A stretch of 64,000 nucleotides of DNA from Dactylonectria macrodidyma (GCA_020744425.1 JAGMUV010000001.1:7130001-7194000); one strand, 5' to 3'; numbered from the stretch's first letter, positions 42,031-55,788 are shown. The notes: a model not told the origin generated them from the sequence alone. Program-made: numbers and translations.

Positions 42031-42343
42031 TACTAGTGCTGCTAGTGCTGCTAGTACTGCTAGTACTGCTAATACTGCTAGTGCTACTAGTACTACTAGT
42101 GCTGCTAATACTGCTAGTACTGCTAGTACTGCTAGTACTACTGATGCTACTAGTGCTGCTAGTGCTGCTGGTGCTGCTAGTGCTGCTAGTGCTGCTAGTA
42201 CTGCTAATACTACTAATGCTACTAGTGCTGCTAGTGCTACTAGTGCTGCTAGTGCTGCTAGTGCTGCTAGTACTACTAATACTACTGATACTACTAGTGC
42301 TACTAGTGCTGCTAGTACTGCTAGTACTACTAGTATTACTAAT
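42031..42343. repeat. Minisatellite, 9-bp unit
   Basis: About 35 tandem copies of AGTRCTRCT (mostly AGTGCTGCT), varying only by G/A transitions, between the transposase end and the left TIR of the MULE. It makes a Leu/Val-repeat open frame (42012-42425) that I do not consider a gene. Confidence 0.85.
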
Positions 42344-42539
42344 AATTATAAGAGCTCTTTATACTATAGAGGGCATACCTTTAATGTTATTTTATGACTT
42401 AATGTATAGTATCTGCTATATCTAGGCTATGCCTTTAACTGAGTTACTGCCTTAATTACCTTAAATGCACTTAGCTCTTTCTAAGTGCTTGATTATAGTC
42501 TAGTTAAACTGGCAGTTATTTAATTAGATTGATAATAAG

Positions 42540-43632
42540 GCTCTAGAAGTAACTGATAAGTGTTACTATAGCTTAGGTACTATTATATATGAAAATGCTC
42601 TAAGCGAAGGGCTTGACCTTATTCTTACAGATCCTTAAGTGTATGAACGCAAGAGAGCCCTTAAGATTGAGAAAAAGATCCAGTATAGCTAAGTAGGTCT
42701 CCTTCTAAGAGCCGCTTTCACTATTCTTCGACTTTCTATAAAGCCTTATAAGATATCTAGCTACGTATAGCACTATATAGTAACCCGGAGAGCTTAATTA
42801 ATATCCGGCTTTACTACTTAGTTTAGTTATATTATAGTTTAGCTAGCTGATTAAGCAGTGCATGCTTCATAGCCCTCTAAGCTTTAAAGAGATCTAGTAT
42901 AGAAGTCTTAAGATAGCTCTTTAGCAGTCTGTAGATACTCTTAACCTATAAGGTAATTACATTACTAAAATAGAGGTACTAATTAACTTAAGCCTTAATA
43001 AGCTTTTCCTTATATAGATCAAGCCAATTAGTCTTAATATATCTAACTTCTTTAAGGTACTATAGTAAGTAGTGCCTTTCAATCTCTTGTATGTATTATT
43101 CGAAGGTCTTTTTATCTAAAGATTTAATAATTGAATACTAGTAATTAAAAAACTCATTCTAATTACTTAGGCCTTATTAGTAGGCCTCTGATCCTTACTA
43201 GTAGTATATAAAGGTTAGATAGTAGTAGCGAAGGACTGCCTTATTAGTATACTAAAGGCATAGGAGCGAGATTGTAAATAGAAAGTAGCGAGATATAGTA
43301 TTTATATAAGTTATATAGCGATCTATTAGGATAATAGATAGAAGTCTTATACTATAGAGCTTATATATAGACCTAAGCCAGTCTAGGGCTTAGATATAGT
43401 CTTCCTTAGTCTTACTACTTAGGAATATAAAGGCGATATAGAAGGATCGCTAGTAAGCATTAATACTGATTATATTAAAGAGCGGCATCCTATATTTATT
43501 CATCTTATATATATAATCTAAGAAGAGTAGATCTAAGTAAGCCTAAAGGTATACTAATAAGTTAGGATAAGTGAATAAGACTGCTATTACTTAGCTATCT
43601 AGATTAAGCTGCATTTAGTTCTAAAACCCTTC
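42540..43632 (-). pseudogene. MULE transposase, C-terminal half
   Basis: Minus-strand frame with stops: LDYIYKMNKYRMPLFNIISI (the D-x-T-Y-K-T-N catalytic region of PF10551), then SFYIAFIFLSSKTKEDYI-stop-ALDWLR, IILIDRYIT, ISRYFLFTISLLCL-stop-Y, and downstream KTNWLDLYKEKLIKA and VKSIYRLLKSYLKTSILDL. Stops fall where W or Q is expected, as RIP would produce. The N-terminal half is at 55137-55721, on the far side of the nested Gypsy element. Confidence 0.78.
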
Positions 43633-43876
43633 TATTATAGTTCTCTTAGTGTCTGACTTAAGGGATGTCATTATTAATAGCTATACTATCAGATATGCCT
43701 ATCATTATGTTTTATACTATCATAGTTCCTTTACCTTAGTAATTAGTACTTAGTAATCTAGTTCTATATATTATATATAAAGTCTTAATTATCTCCTCTA
43801 ATTTCTAAAGTAAAAGATTTAACTATAAGCATATCATTTCTACTAATAAGAACCTAGTCCTAACCTATTTATAATA
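43633..43876 (-). repeat. 3' LTR of the nested Gypsy element
   Basis: 244 bp, strongly similar to 54888-55131 with transition differences. Confidence 0.85.
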
Positions 43877-44199
43877 AGTACTCAGTAATAAGAGATAAAA
43901 GCTACTATACTAATAGTGAAAATGCGCATAATAAAAGCAAAATGATCTAAAGAAGTAATCTATTAGTTTATAAGAAGAGAAAAATTTATATTCCCTATTT
44001 ATTCTAAATTCTAGCCCTATCATCTATCTAAATCCACCTCACTATTATTAAAATCATCCTTCGGGTAGTTAATATTAAGTCTCTATCGCTTATTATCTAT
44101 CTAAGTCCTTCTTAGCCCTCTCCGCCCACTAGAGTCTACTCCTTAATTATTACGTTCGCTATTAAGGTGACCGTTATTAACGATTCTTCTTTAGCATTA

Positions 44200-46700
44200 C
44201 TTACTTTAAGTTAGAGAGGAGTGAGTTAAGGTTAACTTAGGCACGTTTCTGCATCTATTCCTTTATGCTCGCTGGTTTTAGCTTAGGAGTTAATGGATTT
44301 AGCAGCTTTTTAACATTTTTAGTTACTAGCGCCTTTTTTAGCGCTGGTTTCGCCTTTATTAGAGTCAACTCTTACGTTAGGATTAGCAAACCGGTGAAAT
44401 TACTAAAATCATTTAGGACGTCTTAGAGGTTAATTATAGTCGCCGTTTTTAACTTCTTCTAAAGTATTTCCCACAGTTCTTTATTAGCCTTCTATTTACT
44501 AGGCTCCTTTATTAAAGTTATCTTAGTAGTAGCGGGAATTCGCACTTCTATTATCAGTTTCTTCTATATAAGCAGGTCTATTAGTTTCGCCTTCTTAAGG
44601 GAAATCACCTTATTATAGATAGCTTTATAGTATGCATTTATGAGTTTATTAGTGCTGATTTTACCTTAGACTTTCTCATATGCCTTTATATAATCCTGGA
44701 GGTCTATAATGCTACTAGTATTAAATTTATCTAGCTTAAGTTTGCATGCCTTTATACAATTCTTAAGGTTAGAGACAGATCTTATTTAATTAATAAATTT
44801 AATATTATTAAAAGCGATTTCCTTTACTACATTATCTTATTTAGTAATGAGTACTATTATTCTAAAGCTCTGCGTATTAATTTTATTAACCTTTTTAATA
44901 AAGCGTTTAAAGGCTTTACTATTAGCTTTAGTATCTGCTTTTACTTAGGCCTCGATTTAGACAAATTTATCTCTAAGAGCGTTTGAATCGCTATCTAATC
45001 TAGTGTTCTAAGTATTTCTAATTTAAGTGACTGACTTTTCTAAGGTGTTAATCCATTCTAGGGCCTTTTCTAACTATTCTTGCGTCTGCTTTATAATGCT
45101 TATAGCGTTAGTGGCAATTATAGTAAAAGTAGCATCATAAGTGCTACTTACAATCATCTGGCTTATGACTTAACCTCCGGGCTCTAGAATGTCTAATAAA
45201 TGCGACTTCTGAAGTGTTACTAGTACCCTGCTGATAGTCCTATTCATTTGCTTATATAAGTATAAAAACTAGCAGGCTAGTATTTCTGCCTATGTAGGTA
45301 GCTTTTTTAGCTAGTAAACAGTCTTCTTTTACATTTTAAAATATTCACTATCTAGGTAGGCTTACTAGTAGTCCTTAAGCGCATTCTTCACTCATTAGGT
45401 TAGACTCATCCTTATAACCATTAATTTCGACTTTTTCTAGTTAATATCCTTTATTTTTTTAGTAAATTCTTAGAACTCTTTATATAGCGTTTTCTAGGTC
45501 ATTAGATATAACTTTCCTTCTTTCGACTTTAAGAAGATAGGATCGTTAGATTCATCGAATTTATGCCTTACTAAGCTAAATTTAACCTAAAGGAAGAAAA
45601 TGGCCATTTTTAAGTCCTAGTGCTTAATGTAATTAATACTCTTACTAAAAGTATAAAGATCACTAAGGATACAGTTACTTCTAACCGTCTTTTTACTAAT
45701 AATATCTAAGTAGATATTATGAAACTATTCTTCCTATTTTTAATAAGATATACTACTAATTCCTCTAATAAGGTTAAGGATATTCAAGTTATTATATCTC
45801 TTAGGGACTTTATACTTAGTAGGGTTAGTTTTATCCTGCTCTTTATTAGCTTCGCCTTATTCATTATCGGATTCGACTTTAGAAGGCCAGTCCGCGCCTT
45901 CAGGACTTTCCTAATCTGCATCCTTATTATCATCCGGGGCGGATTCATTCTTACTATCATTATATCTGTCTTCTTCTGCGTCTTCTTCGTCTGCAGCATT
46001 ACTATTTTTAATAGGGTCCTCATTACTATTGATTTCTTCGTCTTCCTTAATATCCATAGCTTTAGTAGCGTTTATATTATTTTCGCTAGTTGCCTAGGTA
46101 TTTTAGGTTGCCTAAAGGCATTAACTAGCGTTTAGAGGTCAGCCATCGTATTCATAGGACTGGCTACTAGTTTTGACTCTACGGATACTAAGTATGATGG
46201 CTTTCTCCTTTCTCTTAAAGAGTTTGTAGAGTTTGGCCGTTTTCTTAGCGCTTAAGATAGGGGTTCGGGGCTTATTACTTCTAGAGGAGCTAGTATAGCT
46301 AATCCGGGGACTACTGCCTTCTTTATAGATAGGAGTGCTAGTTTTACTAATAGTATATCTAAATCTAATAGTACTAGAATTAGAAAAGATAGTCTTACTA
46401 GTCTTAGTATTAAAGAAGAAGGATATGCTAGTTTTAGTAAAGGGATTAACGCTCTCTTAGTAGCTTTAGGCGGTTTTGTTATACTCTCCTTACAGACTAT
46501 TAGTAGGTTAGTAGGTTTTTATAATAGTACTATTTAAATCGTTATTTTTAATAATTATAGAGGAGTGTCTACTAGTATTTTTATTACTATTATTACTTAT
46601 ATTAATTAAGTAACTTAAGGGGATCTTAATAGTATTAATTTTAGTAATATTCTAGTAAGTAGTAATAATATAAAGTTAATAATTATGCGTTTCTAAAGGC
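44200..46700 (-). pseudogene. Extra sense-strand frame between pol and 3' LTR
   Basis: A minus-strand frame broken by TAA/TAG codons, with a Ser/Thr-rich start (SSPRISYTSSSRSNKPRTPI), a very acidic middle (near 45.8-46.1 kb, e.g. NAADEEDAEEDRYND) and a Lys-rich helical end. It lies where envelope-like or accessory ORFs occur in some Gypsy elements. I recognise no domain. It could also be the gag of another, nested element. Confidence 0.45.
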
Positions 46701-46744
46701 TAAAGAAAAAGAAAGAAAGGGGTAGGTGCTTTTAATAGCACAAA

Positions 46745-46960
46745 TAGTGCTTTTACTAGCATTAGGTCAAAAATAATAGTATACAATTCATAACTTAAGG
46801 ATTTAAGTTTAGTAAAGAAAGTGAAAGGCAGAATTAATAATATAATAGTATCTTTACTAGTATAAGGTCAAAAGTAATAGTACTTATTCTATAACTAAAA
46901 GATTTTAGATTTAATAAAGAAAAGGAAGGATAGAATTAATAGTATAGTAATATAGTTACT
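46745..46960. repeat. Direct repeat of ~100 bp, two copies
   Basis: TTTACTAGCATTAGGTCAAAA near 46751 recurs as TTTACTAGTATAAGGTCAAAA near 46852, and the following ~100 bp are similar in both copies. Confidence 0.55.
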
Positions 46961-47199
46961 AGTAGTCAGTTGATTTTAATGGCTCTTAGTCTTTAGGCTA
47001 AGGTTATATAGTATTAAGAGGCTTAGGTTAACTTTTGTAATAGCTTTAAGGTCAGATTTCTTTTATTAGTAATAGTAGCTATTAACTTTAGCTACTTACT
47101 AGCTAGTAATAGTTACTTAAGGATGTTTTTACTAGCTATTAACAGTCTAGTAAAAACATCAGTTACTAGTTAGTGCTGGCTAGTAACTAGCGTTTTAGC

Positions 47200-47350
47200 A
47201 TTTGATATCTGTATAGTAGCTATTAACACTGTTTTTAGCTTTTAGCATTTATATAAGCAGCTATTAACATTATTTTTAGCTTTTAATGTTTATATAGTAG
47301 CTATTAGTATTACTTTATTATTTATTATTTATATAGCTACTATTAACATT
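47200..47350. repeat. Tandem repeat of ~58 bp
   Basis: Successive copies of TAGCTATTAACA(C/T)T followed by TTTTTAGCTTTTAGCATTTA (with variants). About three units. Confidence 0.55.
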
Positions 47351-47549
47351 TCTTAGCTTATTAGATTTACTATATCTAACGGATAGGGTATGTATTACCA
47401 GTTCTCTAATAATCGTAATTTAATCGTTAGTTCTGCCGATTCCTATATAATATTTAGCCTTAGAAAGTGCAGCTTTAATATCTATTAGTGCTTCTACTTA
47501 TTCCCCCTATCTAGCGGGTACTAGTATGCTATTATAGTTTTCAGAGTTA

Positions 47550-50500
47550 AGGCGTTTTTAACCCTTTAAAGGTTAACCTTAGCTCTTTAAGGAGTAGAAT
47601 CTTCTTCTTCTTAAAGATGCTTACTTAATTAGTAGGATTCTTCTTAAGGTATTCCTAGACTAGCTTAGAAGCGTTCTCTAATACATTAGCTTCATCTAGC
47701 TAACTATTATCTTTTACTAAGTACCCTTTCTATTATAAGAGAAATTATCACTTTAGTTATCCCTTATACTATTTATAGTATTATTAGATAATTCTTTTGA
47801 TTTCCTAGTAGTCTGTGACTTTAGATCTGTCAATAGCTACTAGTAGAAGCAGTGGTTATAGCCTCTTAAATGGGTCCTCCCCTTACTCTGGTTTTTATAA
47901 TTAGAAGATCGAAATAATTAAGTAAATGCACTAATAAGGTAAGAAGTTAAGTTTAAATACCTATTCGTAGATTTTGCATATTATATAGTAAGGTCCGGCT
48001 CTGACTAAGGACTATTTCTTCTTTAGCTTCTCTAGTAAGTAATATCCTTTATAAAGCCATAAGTAAACCGTGTCCCCTTTGTCAATTTTGACCTATATAT
48101 AGCGCTAGTCGTACTTAATCTTCGCTATTATAGCCGCTATATTAATAAAGAGCTCGGCTTTATAATAGTAGATTTTTCGAAGTGCGTTAGCAGCCTCTTC
48201 GTCTATCTGGATGCTAGAAACGTATATCGGGAGGATGAAATTGACTATTATCTTTAGTTTGAATCCATATACTAATTCATTCAAAGACCGCCCGATACTT
48301 TAAGATAGGCTATTATTAAGGTTGAATTAGATTGCTAGGAGTATTACTAGCTATAATGTATTCAGGTTTTCTACTATATGAAATCGCATACTAGCTTCTA
48401 CTATCTGGTTCCTTCTTTTTATAGTTCTATTAGTCTATAAGTAATATATTATAAAGATAAGATATTTAACCTTAAGAAGAGTAAGAATAGACTTCTATAT
48501 ACTAGATATAAACTTTAGGTCTTTATTACTAAGGATATGCATTAGAATTCCTTAGTTACTATAAAGCAGCATTCTTACTAGTATTACTACTCAGTCTTCT
48601 ATTGAATAGGACAAATGTCTTACTAATAGTAACGTCTTTTTACTAAAGATATAATTAACTAGGCAAAGTTAGTCTAATTTATTAAAACCTAAGACTATTT
48701 ATATTATCCTTTTAGAAGTCACTTCTAGTAGATCAGTAATAAAGTCTAAGGAGATTATATAAAAAGGACATAGTTCGGCCTATACTGACTGTAGTTCTCT
48801 TAGAACTGGCCTTTGATTAGTTAAGTTCTCTCTATAGGTTAAGCAGAATGCGATATATTTATATACAGTCAATGCTATATAGTGAATGTATAAGTAATCA
48901 AGATTAGCTATTATATAATAAAATCCTATATATTTATAGTTATTATAAGCAGCTTTAAGAATAGTGCTAATTACTAGTTATAGGATATAGAGATACTAAA
49001 CGCTAGATATATTAATATAGTAGAGGAAATCGCCCTACCTAAAGGTAAAAGGTTTAATTAGGATATTTAGTATTCTTCTATACTTTTCTTATTATAAACG
49101 CAGTTCGTAGAGATAGTTATAGATTTATATAAAATAGGTATCTTTAGCATACCTTTAGAGGATGCTCTTCTTCATCTCTTATAATATCTTAATACTAATA
49201 GCTTTAGCCTTTACTAAGTAGGCTTTAGTATTAAGCTTATTAAAGTCACTCTTAGTAGTATTATAATAGTATAACTTTTATACTAGTAAGCGCAATAGTG
49301 CGTTAAGCACTATATTTAGCACACTTAGAATATAAAAGATCTAGAGGTTAAAAGCAGAGAAGTAATTAGCGATTTTTACTAGCTTAAGGTTCGCTTTATT
49401 AAGGTCCTTTATATTTAGAGAGGTATGCATTATAATGCCTTCAGTTATTATATGGTTAGTAATGATATTAACTATGCTATAATTTAATTAGACTATCTTT
49501 CAGAGTTTTCTAACTGCTTATACTACTATAGCTACTTTTACTTTAGTTAAGCTATATTTCTACTCTACCTTTAATATTAGTCTTAATATAAAAAGGATCG
49601 GCTTTAGCTCTATTAATATAATATATTACTTTAGGATGCTCTTACTATCTTATTCTCTATGGATTTAAAATACAAAAAGGCCAAAGCCCTCCTTATAGGC
49701 ATTAACTTTAAAGAATAATAGCTTTTTAGAGTTATAATAATAGAAGAAGTACTAATTAGTAAAGAACTTTTATAAGTTATTAAAAGCCTCTCTTTCTTTA
49801 GTTATTAGCTTAAAGGTCTTTTGCTTAGCTTACTATTTACAAACGTTTTTCAACAGTCCTTTAGGTATTTCTTACTCTTCGCATACTTTTCTTAATAGTT
49901 GTGTTTTTCTTTCCTAGAGTTTCCAGATTCTTACTTCATATTATAGAATGCTTTTCTTAATAAAACTAGCTATACTAATATATATTTCGAAGGCAGCTAA
50001 ATTTATAAGCATAACCATTTTCGCAAAAGTGTCTAACCTATTAGAAGTTTTAAACACTCCTTCACTATTTATAATGAAGCTAAGGAGATAGATAGTAAGA
50101 AATGTAAAGAATGACTTAGTTATAGCAATATATATCCAGTTTTCTATAATAATTCGAAGGCTTACTTCTAAGTATTTAAAGTATTCTTCCTATATATTAA
50201 AAAAGATTATAATATTATTAATATAAATGCAGATATAGGTACTATAAGGCCTGAAGATCCTATCTATAAATCTTTAGGCATAAGTAAGGGCGTTCTTAAA
50301 TCCTATTAGGGCTATGTTAAAAACCTCTAATCTGTAATTAGAAATAATAACTATATGGTTACAATGCATAATAAGTACTAGCAATTAGAAGAAAAACCCT
50401 ATGCTATTAAAAACTAAGTACTATCCCTTTCTTCTTATTGCTTTTATAATATTATCTTAATTAGAAAGGGGATAGCAATCTGGGATTACTGGTCAATTAA

Positions 50501-52200
50501 GCAGTTTAAGGTTAATAATAACTCTGCCTTTCTTTTTACTATTTATAATCCTCTAGATAATGAATACGGAGTAGGCGATTATAACCAGTTAGTTTATAAA
50601 ACCCATCTTTCTTTATATATAGAGTTTTTTATAGGTTTTATTAAGTAAGGCGCGATCTTTGACTTTAAGGGGGTATTTCCTAGGGTTTCGCTTTTAGTTT
50701 TACTATCTATTAATAAGGTCTACTTATATCTTCATTTCTTCTAGTATTAAGATAATACCTCTATCTTTATAGATATTATATTTATCTATTAAAAGGATAA
50801 CTTTAGCTACTATTTCCTTATTAATATTAGTAATATTAACTATGAATTAGTTCTTAATAGTTAGCACATCCTCTAGTATAGAGATTCTATAGCTAAGCAT
50901 ACTAGCATTAACCTTTCAGGCATTAGGAGGGATGTCTTATTTAATTTTAATGCCTGCTTTTTCAGCTTCTATAATAAGTACATCAATTAAGTTAAATTCC
51001 TTACTATATAGATACTTAAGACTGCCTATCCTACTAATAAAGTAGGCTTCTTTATTATTATTATAGTTAGAGATATGACTGAGTTTTTAGTATTTGTAAA
51101 TAACTATTCTTCTGCTATTATTATTAAATACTTAAATAAGCAGCAGAGTATTCCTATTAACTATAGCATTAAATACAGCTAGATATGCTAATTTAAAGTA
51201 GAAAGCTTCTGGTTCTGTTCCTTTTATTATATCCTTAGCGGGCAGTTTTGCTTAATTAGCTTAGATAAAAGCGACCTGCCTAGGTTCGATAATGACCGTT
51301 CTTATACTCATAACCTTTCTACTAACGATCTCTTTCTTCCTTTTGAAAATCTTGCCCTTAGTTTTTATACTATAGGCTGACCTGAAGATAATACTTTTAC
51401 TAATAAAATCGATCTTTACGCTATATTCATATAGTAGGTTAGTTCTAATAAGCATTTTCAGACTCAGTCCCTTTATAACTTCAGCTTTAACTATAAAGTG
51501 TATAAAAACATCTTTTCTTTTAATAGTTCTTAGTATATAGAAGTCGAAAGTGGCTTTTATATCTACTTCTACACTGGTTCTAATACTATTAACCTTTTTT
51601 AGTAATTAGCGCGTCTATATCACTTTATTTCCGTATGTTTTTAGCTAGTCGTAGTTAGTAAGGATAGCAGACGTGCCTGTATCTAGATACACTTTATAAG
51701 AGTCTCTTTTATTATTAAATTTGATTAGAATATAAAAGTAGGTATTTGCTTTTCACTCTAGGGTCTTAGTAAAGTCTAGTCTTCTAATAGCTTTAATGAC
51801 TTGACCTTCATTAAGGCCGGATTTACGCTACCACTTTAAGGTTTCTGTAATATAAAATGCATTAATAAAGGCTGAGTTAGCTACGTCATTATCGCTCGCG
51901 CTAGTATCTGAATTACTAGGGGACTTATCGCCTTCATTAATGAAGTAATATCTATCTATAACTAGTTCCTTGCGTCATTCCTAGAACCTTTCGTCATCTT
52001 CATAGAGGTATAGCTCCAGGCCGTACGGTTCTTTCTGCTATTAGTCCTATTAGTAACGGAAGAAATGCTAGGGGTTTTATCAGAAGCGGCCTGAGTTACG
52101 GTTTCTGTCTTATGGGTCATCCCTTAGCGTTGCTTCTTCCTGCCCTAAGGATGAATTCTCCTGCTACTATGGTCGCTTTTAGCGGTCTGGTTCTCGATTT
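47550..52200 (-). pseudogene. Nested Gypsy pol relic
   Basis: Minus-strand landmarks in order: protease near 51.68 kb (SYKVYLDTGTSAILTNYD); reverse transcriptase near 50.25 kb (GFKNALTYA-stop-RFIDRIF, then YSTYICIYINNIIIFFN, where the expected YIDDIIIFS has both aspartates changed to asparagine); integrase core near 48.75 kb (FYIISLDFITDLLEVTSK). D-to-N at both catalytic positions is a G-to-A change, again RIP. Inactive. Confidence 0.75.
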
Positions 52201-52599
52201 CTATCTAGTTAGTTATTATGATTATCTTGCTTATTATTTACATAGTATAGAGGGTTGCGATCGTCCTACTAGCAGCTCTACTAGTAGGGCTATCTCTCCT
52301 ATTAGTATAGCGGCTGGTTCTGACTCTATTATAAGCATTTTTACTCGCCTCGGTCCTGGTTGCTATATCCTTAATACTTTAGTGGGTATCTTCGATCTCG
52401 GTTATTCTATTCTTAATGAGCGTTAGGTCCTTCTGCTTCACTATTAGATTCGTCTTCTCTTTCGTTTTTATAGTTTATAAACGCTTTCTAGGCTGCGTAT
52501 ATATTCGATTTAGATATGGTTTTCAGTTTGAGGTCATTCGCTTCCTTTTTAGTATTAATTTTACTCTAAAGATTGCGTTTTTTATTATTAAAGTACGAA

Positions 52600-54740
52600 A
52601 GGTAGTCTGCCCGGCTTATCCCTTCTTTTAGTAAGTCTATAATAGCCTTAAGTTCAGCATCTAAGTAGGTATAAATAGCAAGTAGTAGTTAGTAATTAAT
52701 CATTCTCCTAAGAGCTCATTCTTTAGTAAAGACCGTACTAGCGAAATTGCATATATGCTTATTACTTATAATATCCTCTTTAGTGAATTTGGCTTTTATT
52801 AACCATTTAAATGCATTATCTTATTATATACTAAATTCCTTACGTACTACGTTAAGAAATAGGTCTTTATTAGAAGTTAGTCTTTCTTAATCCTTATTAT
52901 TAAGCTAATTAGAGTACTATATTAATACTAACCTTCGAAGGTTGTTTTTAAGTCCTTTTAGGATAGCTTCATACTTATAAGGGTCAATTAAATCCTAGTA
53001 AGTATTAACTATATCTATCTATAATTCCACATTATAGAAGATGATTTGCTTTCTATTATAATAAGTATCTTCTTAACTGCTTGCATCGCTTTTAACCCTA
53101 TTAAGCTAGAATAGACCTAAATGCTGAATATTATAATCCTTCCTACTCAGGTGCCTATTGCTAGCTATAAATACTGCTATTATTACTAGTGTTTAAAATG
53201 CTTATCTTACTATAAGGTTAGCTAGGAATGGCTTATAACTTCTTTAGCTCCTTACTTCTATTATTCTATAAGTATTATTTAGTAAGTTATTAAATTCTTC
53301 TTTCTAACTATAAGGAGGCTTATATAGGCCTCTAATCTTAATATACAAGTAGTAACCTAGGGTTATTCCACAAGATTTGCTTAGTATGGGTTTTCATACT
53401 GACTGGTTATAATAATTTAGCACTATATAGGTCAGATTTAGCTATACTCCTGTTCAGTCTGCCTTTACAGAGTTCTCACTATAGCAATCCAGTCAGTTTG
53501 TAAATAAAGTAGCTTTATTAATTATACTACCCGTTTAAATAGTAATATTATCAAACCGTATTATAAGGATATTAACATTTCCTAAGACCTCTATTAAACG
53601 CTCCTTTAGATTCTTAAAGCTATTCTATATAGAATCGAACTAGGCTAATATCCTTCTAAAGTCCCTTACTATAGTATCAATTTTAGTATTAGTACTATTT
53701 ATTCTATTAGTAAGGGCTATTATTATATCCTAAAGCTCGCTCATTCTCTATAGTTTATATTAGTAGTTTCTTTTATTATTTTCAAAAGTAGAGGATCTTT
53801 AATACTAAGCATAGGCTCACTCTACTAGGGTTAGTAATTACTTTACTTCTTTGATAGTATCCTTATCCGTTCTACTATAAGAAATGACTTTATTATAGCA
53901 GCTTCTGCCTCCCTATCTTTATAATAGTCTGATCATTCTACTAGATCCTGACTCTTGCGATCCTAACCCTCTTAGTAGTGCTTCCTGCTTATATACCGGT
54001 TCTGCTATCTAGGAGATTTAGCCTAATATTAATAGACTAAATCATACATTACTAGTAAGAGCTTTTAATATCCTTAATAATAGTTCCCTATACTAAGTAG
54101 TCGTTTTCTAGAAGATTTTTCTTAGCCCTAAGTTAGAGACGCTATCGTCCGTCAGTGGCGTATAGCCTAATTACGCTACTACTAAGTAGCTTCTAACCCC
54201 CAGTCCTATTAGAGGCTGTTTTCCTTTTTCAGGGGGTCTTCTTAGCCTATTCTTAGTTATTGCTAGTACTGTAGCTTCTGACTGAGTGGCTAGAAAGTTT
54301 TCAGGGTCTTCGAGATCCCTGTGTTTAAAGAGGTCCTCGTTTTCTGTCATTATTACTATTTCTGACTCTAAGGAGGTGTAAAGTGGCTCTAGGCCCAGTA
54401 GATTCGCAAGAAGTTATAGTTCTCTTACTCTCTTAAGGATCCTTTCTATTATCTTCTAGGCTTCCTTTATTTAGTACAGGTCGATAGAATTCCAGTTAGA
54501 AGGGGGTTCTTCGTCTTATAGCTCATTAAGTCTGACTGGGTCGCCGTATTCATTAAGTATATAATAGCAGAGTTCTATAAAGTCTAGAAATCTATTAGAT
54601 TTTACTAAGAAGGTTTGTCTAACCTTAGTATTTTCATTCCTAAGGAAGAAGCTTCTAACTCTCTTTATAGTAAGTAGATCTCCTAAGGTAATTAGTTTAA
54701 GGATTTTGAGCTTTTCTCGCAGTTATTCGGTTTTGCCCAT
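52600..54740 (-). pseudogene. Nested Gypsy gag relic
   Basis: From an ATG at 54740 (MGKTE-stop-LREKLKILKL) the minus strand reads a polar frame; near 52.8-52.95 kb a capsid-like stretch is visible (RLTSNKDLFLNVVRKEFSI, then LINYQ-type helices). Multiple stops at expected Q/W positions. Confidence 0.6.
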
Positions 54741-54887
54741 AGGATTTAAACTTCTTCACTAGGAGTGCTTTCGTAAGAGCTGCTTCTAGCAAGATTTCTA
54801 TCAGTTTCAGTATACTGTTTTAAGTTATGTTTCTAGCATCTTATAAAAGGGGTCAGCGTAATGCAAGAACTAGCAATTACTACTACT

Positions 54888-55131
54888 TATTATAGTTCTC
54901 TTAGTATCTGACTTAAGGGATGTTATTATTAATAGCTATACCATCGGATATACCTATTATCATATTTTACACTATTATAGTTCCTTCACTTTAGTAATTA
55001 GTACTTAGTAATCTGGTTCTATATATTATATATAAAGTCTTAATTATCTCTTCTAACTTCTAGAGTAGAAGATTTGACTATAAGCATATCATTTCTACTA
55101 GTGGGAACCTGGTCCCGACCTATCCATAATA
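54888..55131 (-). repeat. 5' LTR of the nested Gypsy element
   Basis: 244 bp, followed by CCTTC. Confidence 0.85.
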
Positions 55132-55136
55132 CCTTC

Positions 55137-55721
55137 TTTATCTAGCTAGTTAGTTAAGGCATAGATAGTACTCTAGCCTTCGCAGAGATCCCGTTTACTA
55201 TTTATAATATAATTATAGATATCTTACTAAGTTATAATTAAATTAGAGTTCTGATAGATATAAGTCCTAATATCTTTAAGAAGTACTCTAATATTTATAA
55301 AGTAGCTAATTATTAATTTATCTATATTTAATAGCTTCTAGTATATTAAATAAGCAGATTAGTACTAGCTTAGCTTATAGTTATATATAGTAAATCGTCT
55401 ATTAGGATAATAGTATAAGGTCTAAGTAATTATATTAAAAGACTGCTTTATTAGTATAGAGAATTAGCAGTTAGTAGATCGTATAGTTATCTTTTATTAC
55501 TAATATTATAAGGGATTATTAAGGTAGTAGCTATAATTATAAGTAAATATAACTATTAGCCTTCTAGTCTTTTCCTTAGTTAATCTTCTAATAATAAAAG
55601 CATAGCTATACAGAGCTGCCCATACATTAATCGCCTTAAATAAGGCATCTCAAGACTTATAGTTACGTTCAGGAGGGAGGCAATCGTCTAGAAACAAGGC
55701 AGCGCCTTTAGTTAGGTCCAT
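55137..55721 (-). pseudogene. MULE transposase, N-terminal half
   Basis: From the ATG at 55721: MDLTKGAALFLDDCLPPERN then YKS-stop-DALFKAINVWA and SYAFIIRRLTKEKTRR, the usual N-terminal FLYWCH/FAR1-like start of fungal MULE transposases. The TGA replaces W. The frame runs into the Gypsy insertion. Confidence 0.7.
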
Positions 55722-55788
55722 TTTTAAAGAGAGCTAAGAAGAACTCCTCTAAGTAGGGGCAGCTATTCCTCGCGATCATGACGCGTTT

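Larger units (their letters stand above)
43633..55131 (-). mobile_element. Nested Ty3/Gypsy element, 11.5 kb, RIP-degraded
   Basis: Two 244-bp LTRs (43633-43876 and 54888-55131; TATTAT...ATAATA, read as RIPped TGTTAT...ATAACA) with a perfect CCTTC target duplication (43628-43632 and 55132-55136). The interior on the minus strand holds gag, pol and an extra downstream frame, all full of stops. The insertion cuts the MULE transposase in two. The LTRs differ almost only by C/T and G/A changes. Confidence 0.85.

Noticed and set aside
42012..42425. 137-codon Leu/Val-rich ORF resembling a membrane protein
   Set aside because: It is a direct reading of the 9-bp minisatellite; periodic, no start context, inside a dead MULE.
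45719..46135. 138-codon hydrophobic ORF on the plus strand
   Set aside because: It is the antisense image of the acidic minus-strand frame in the nested Gypsy element.
52112..52631. Two plus-strand ORFs in the AT-rich block
   Set aside because: They are antisense to the gag-pol junction of the nested Gypsy, where the minus frame gives real protein motifs.
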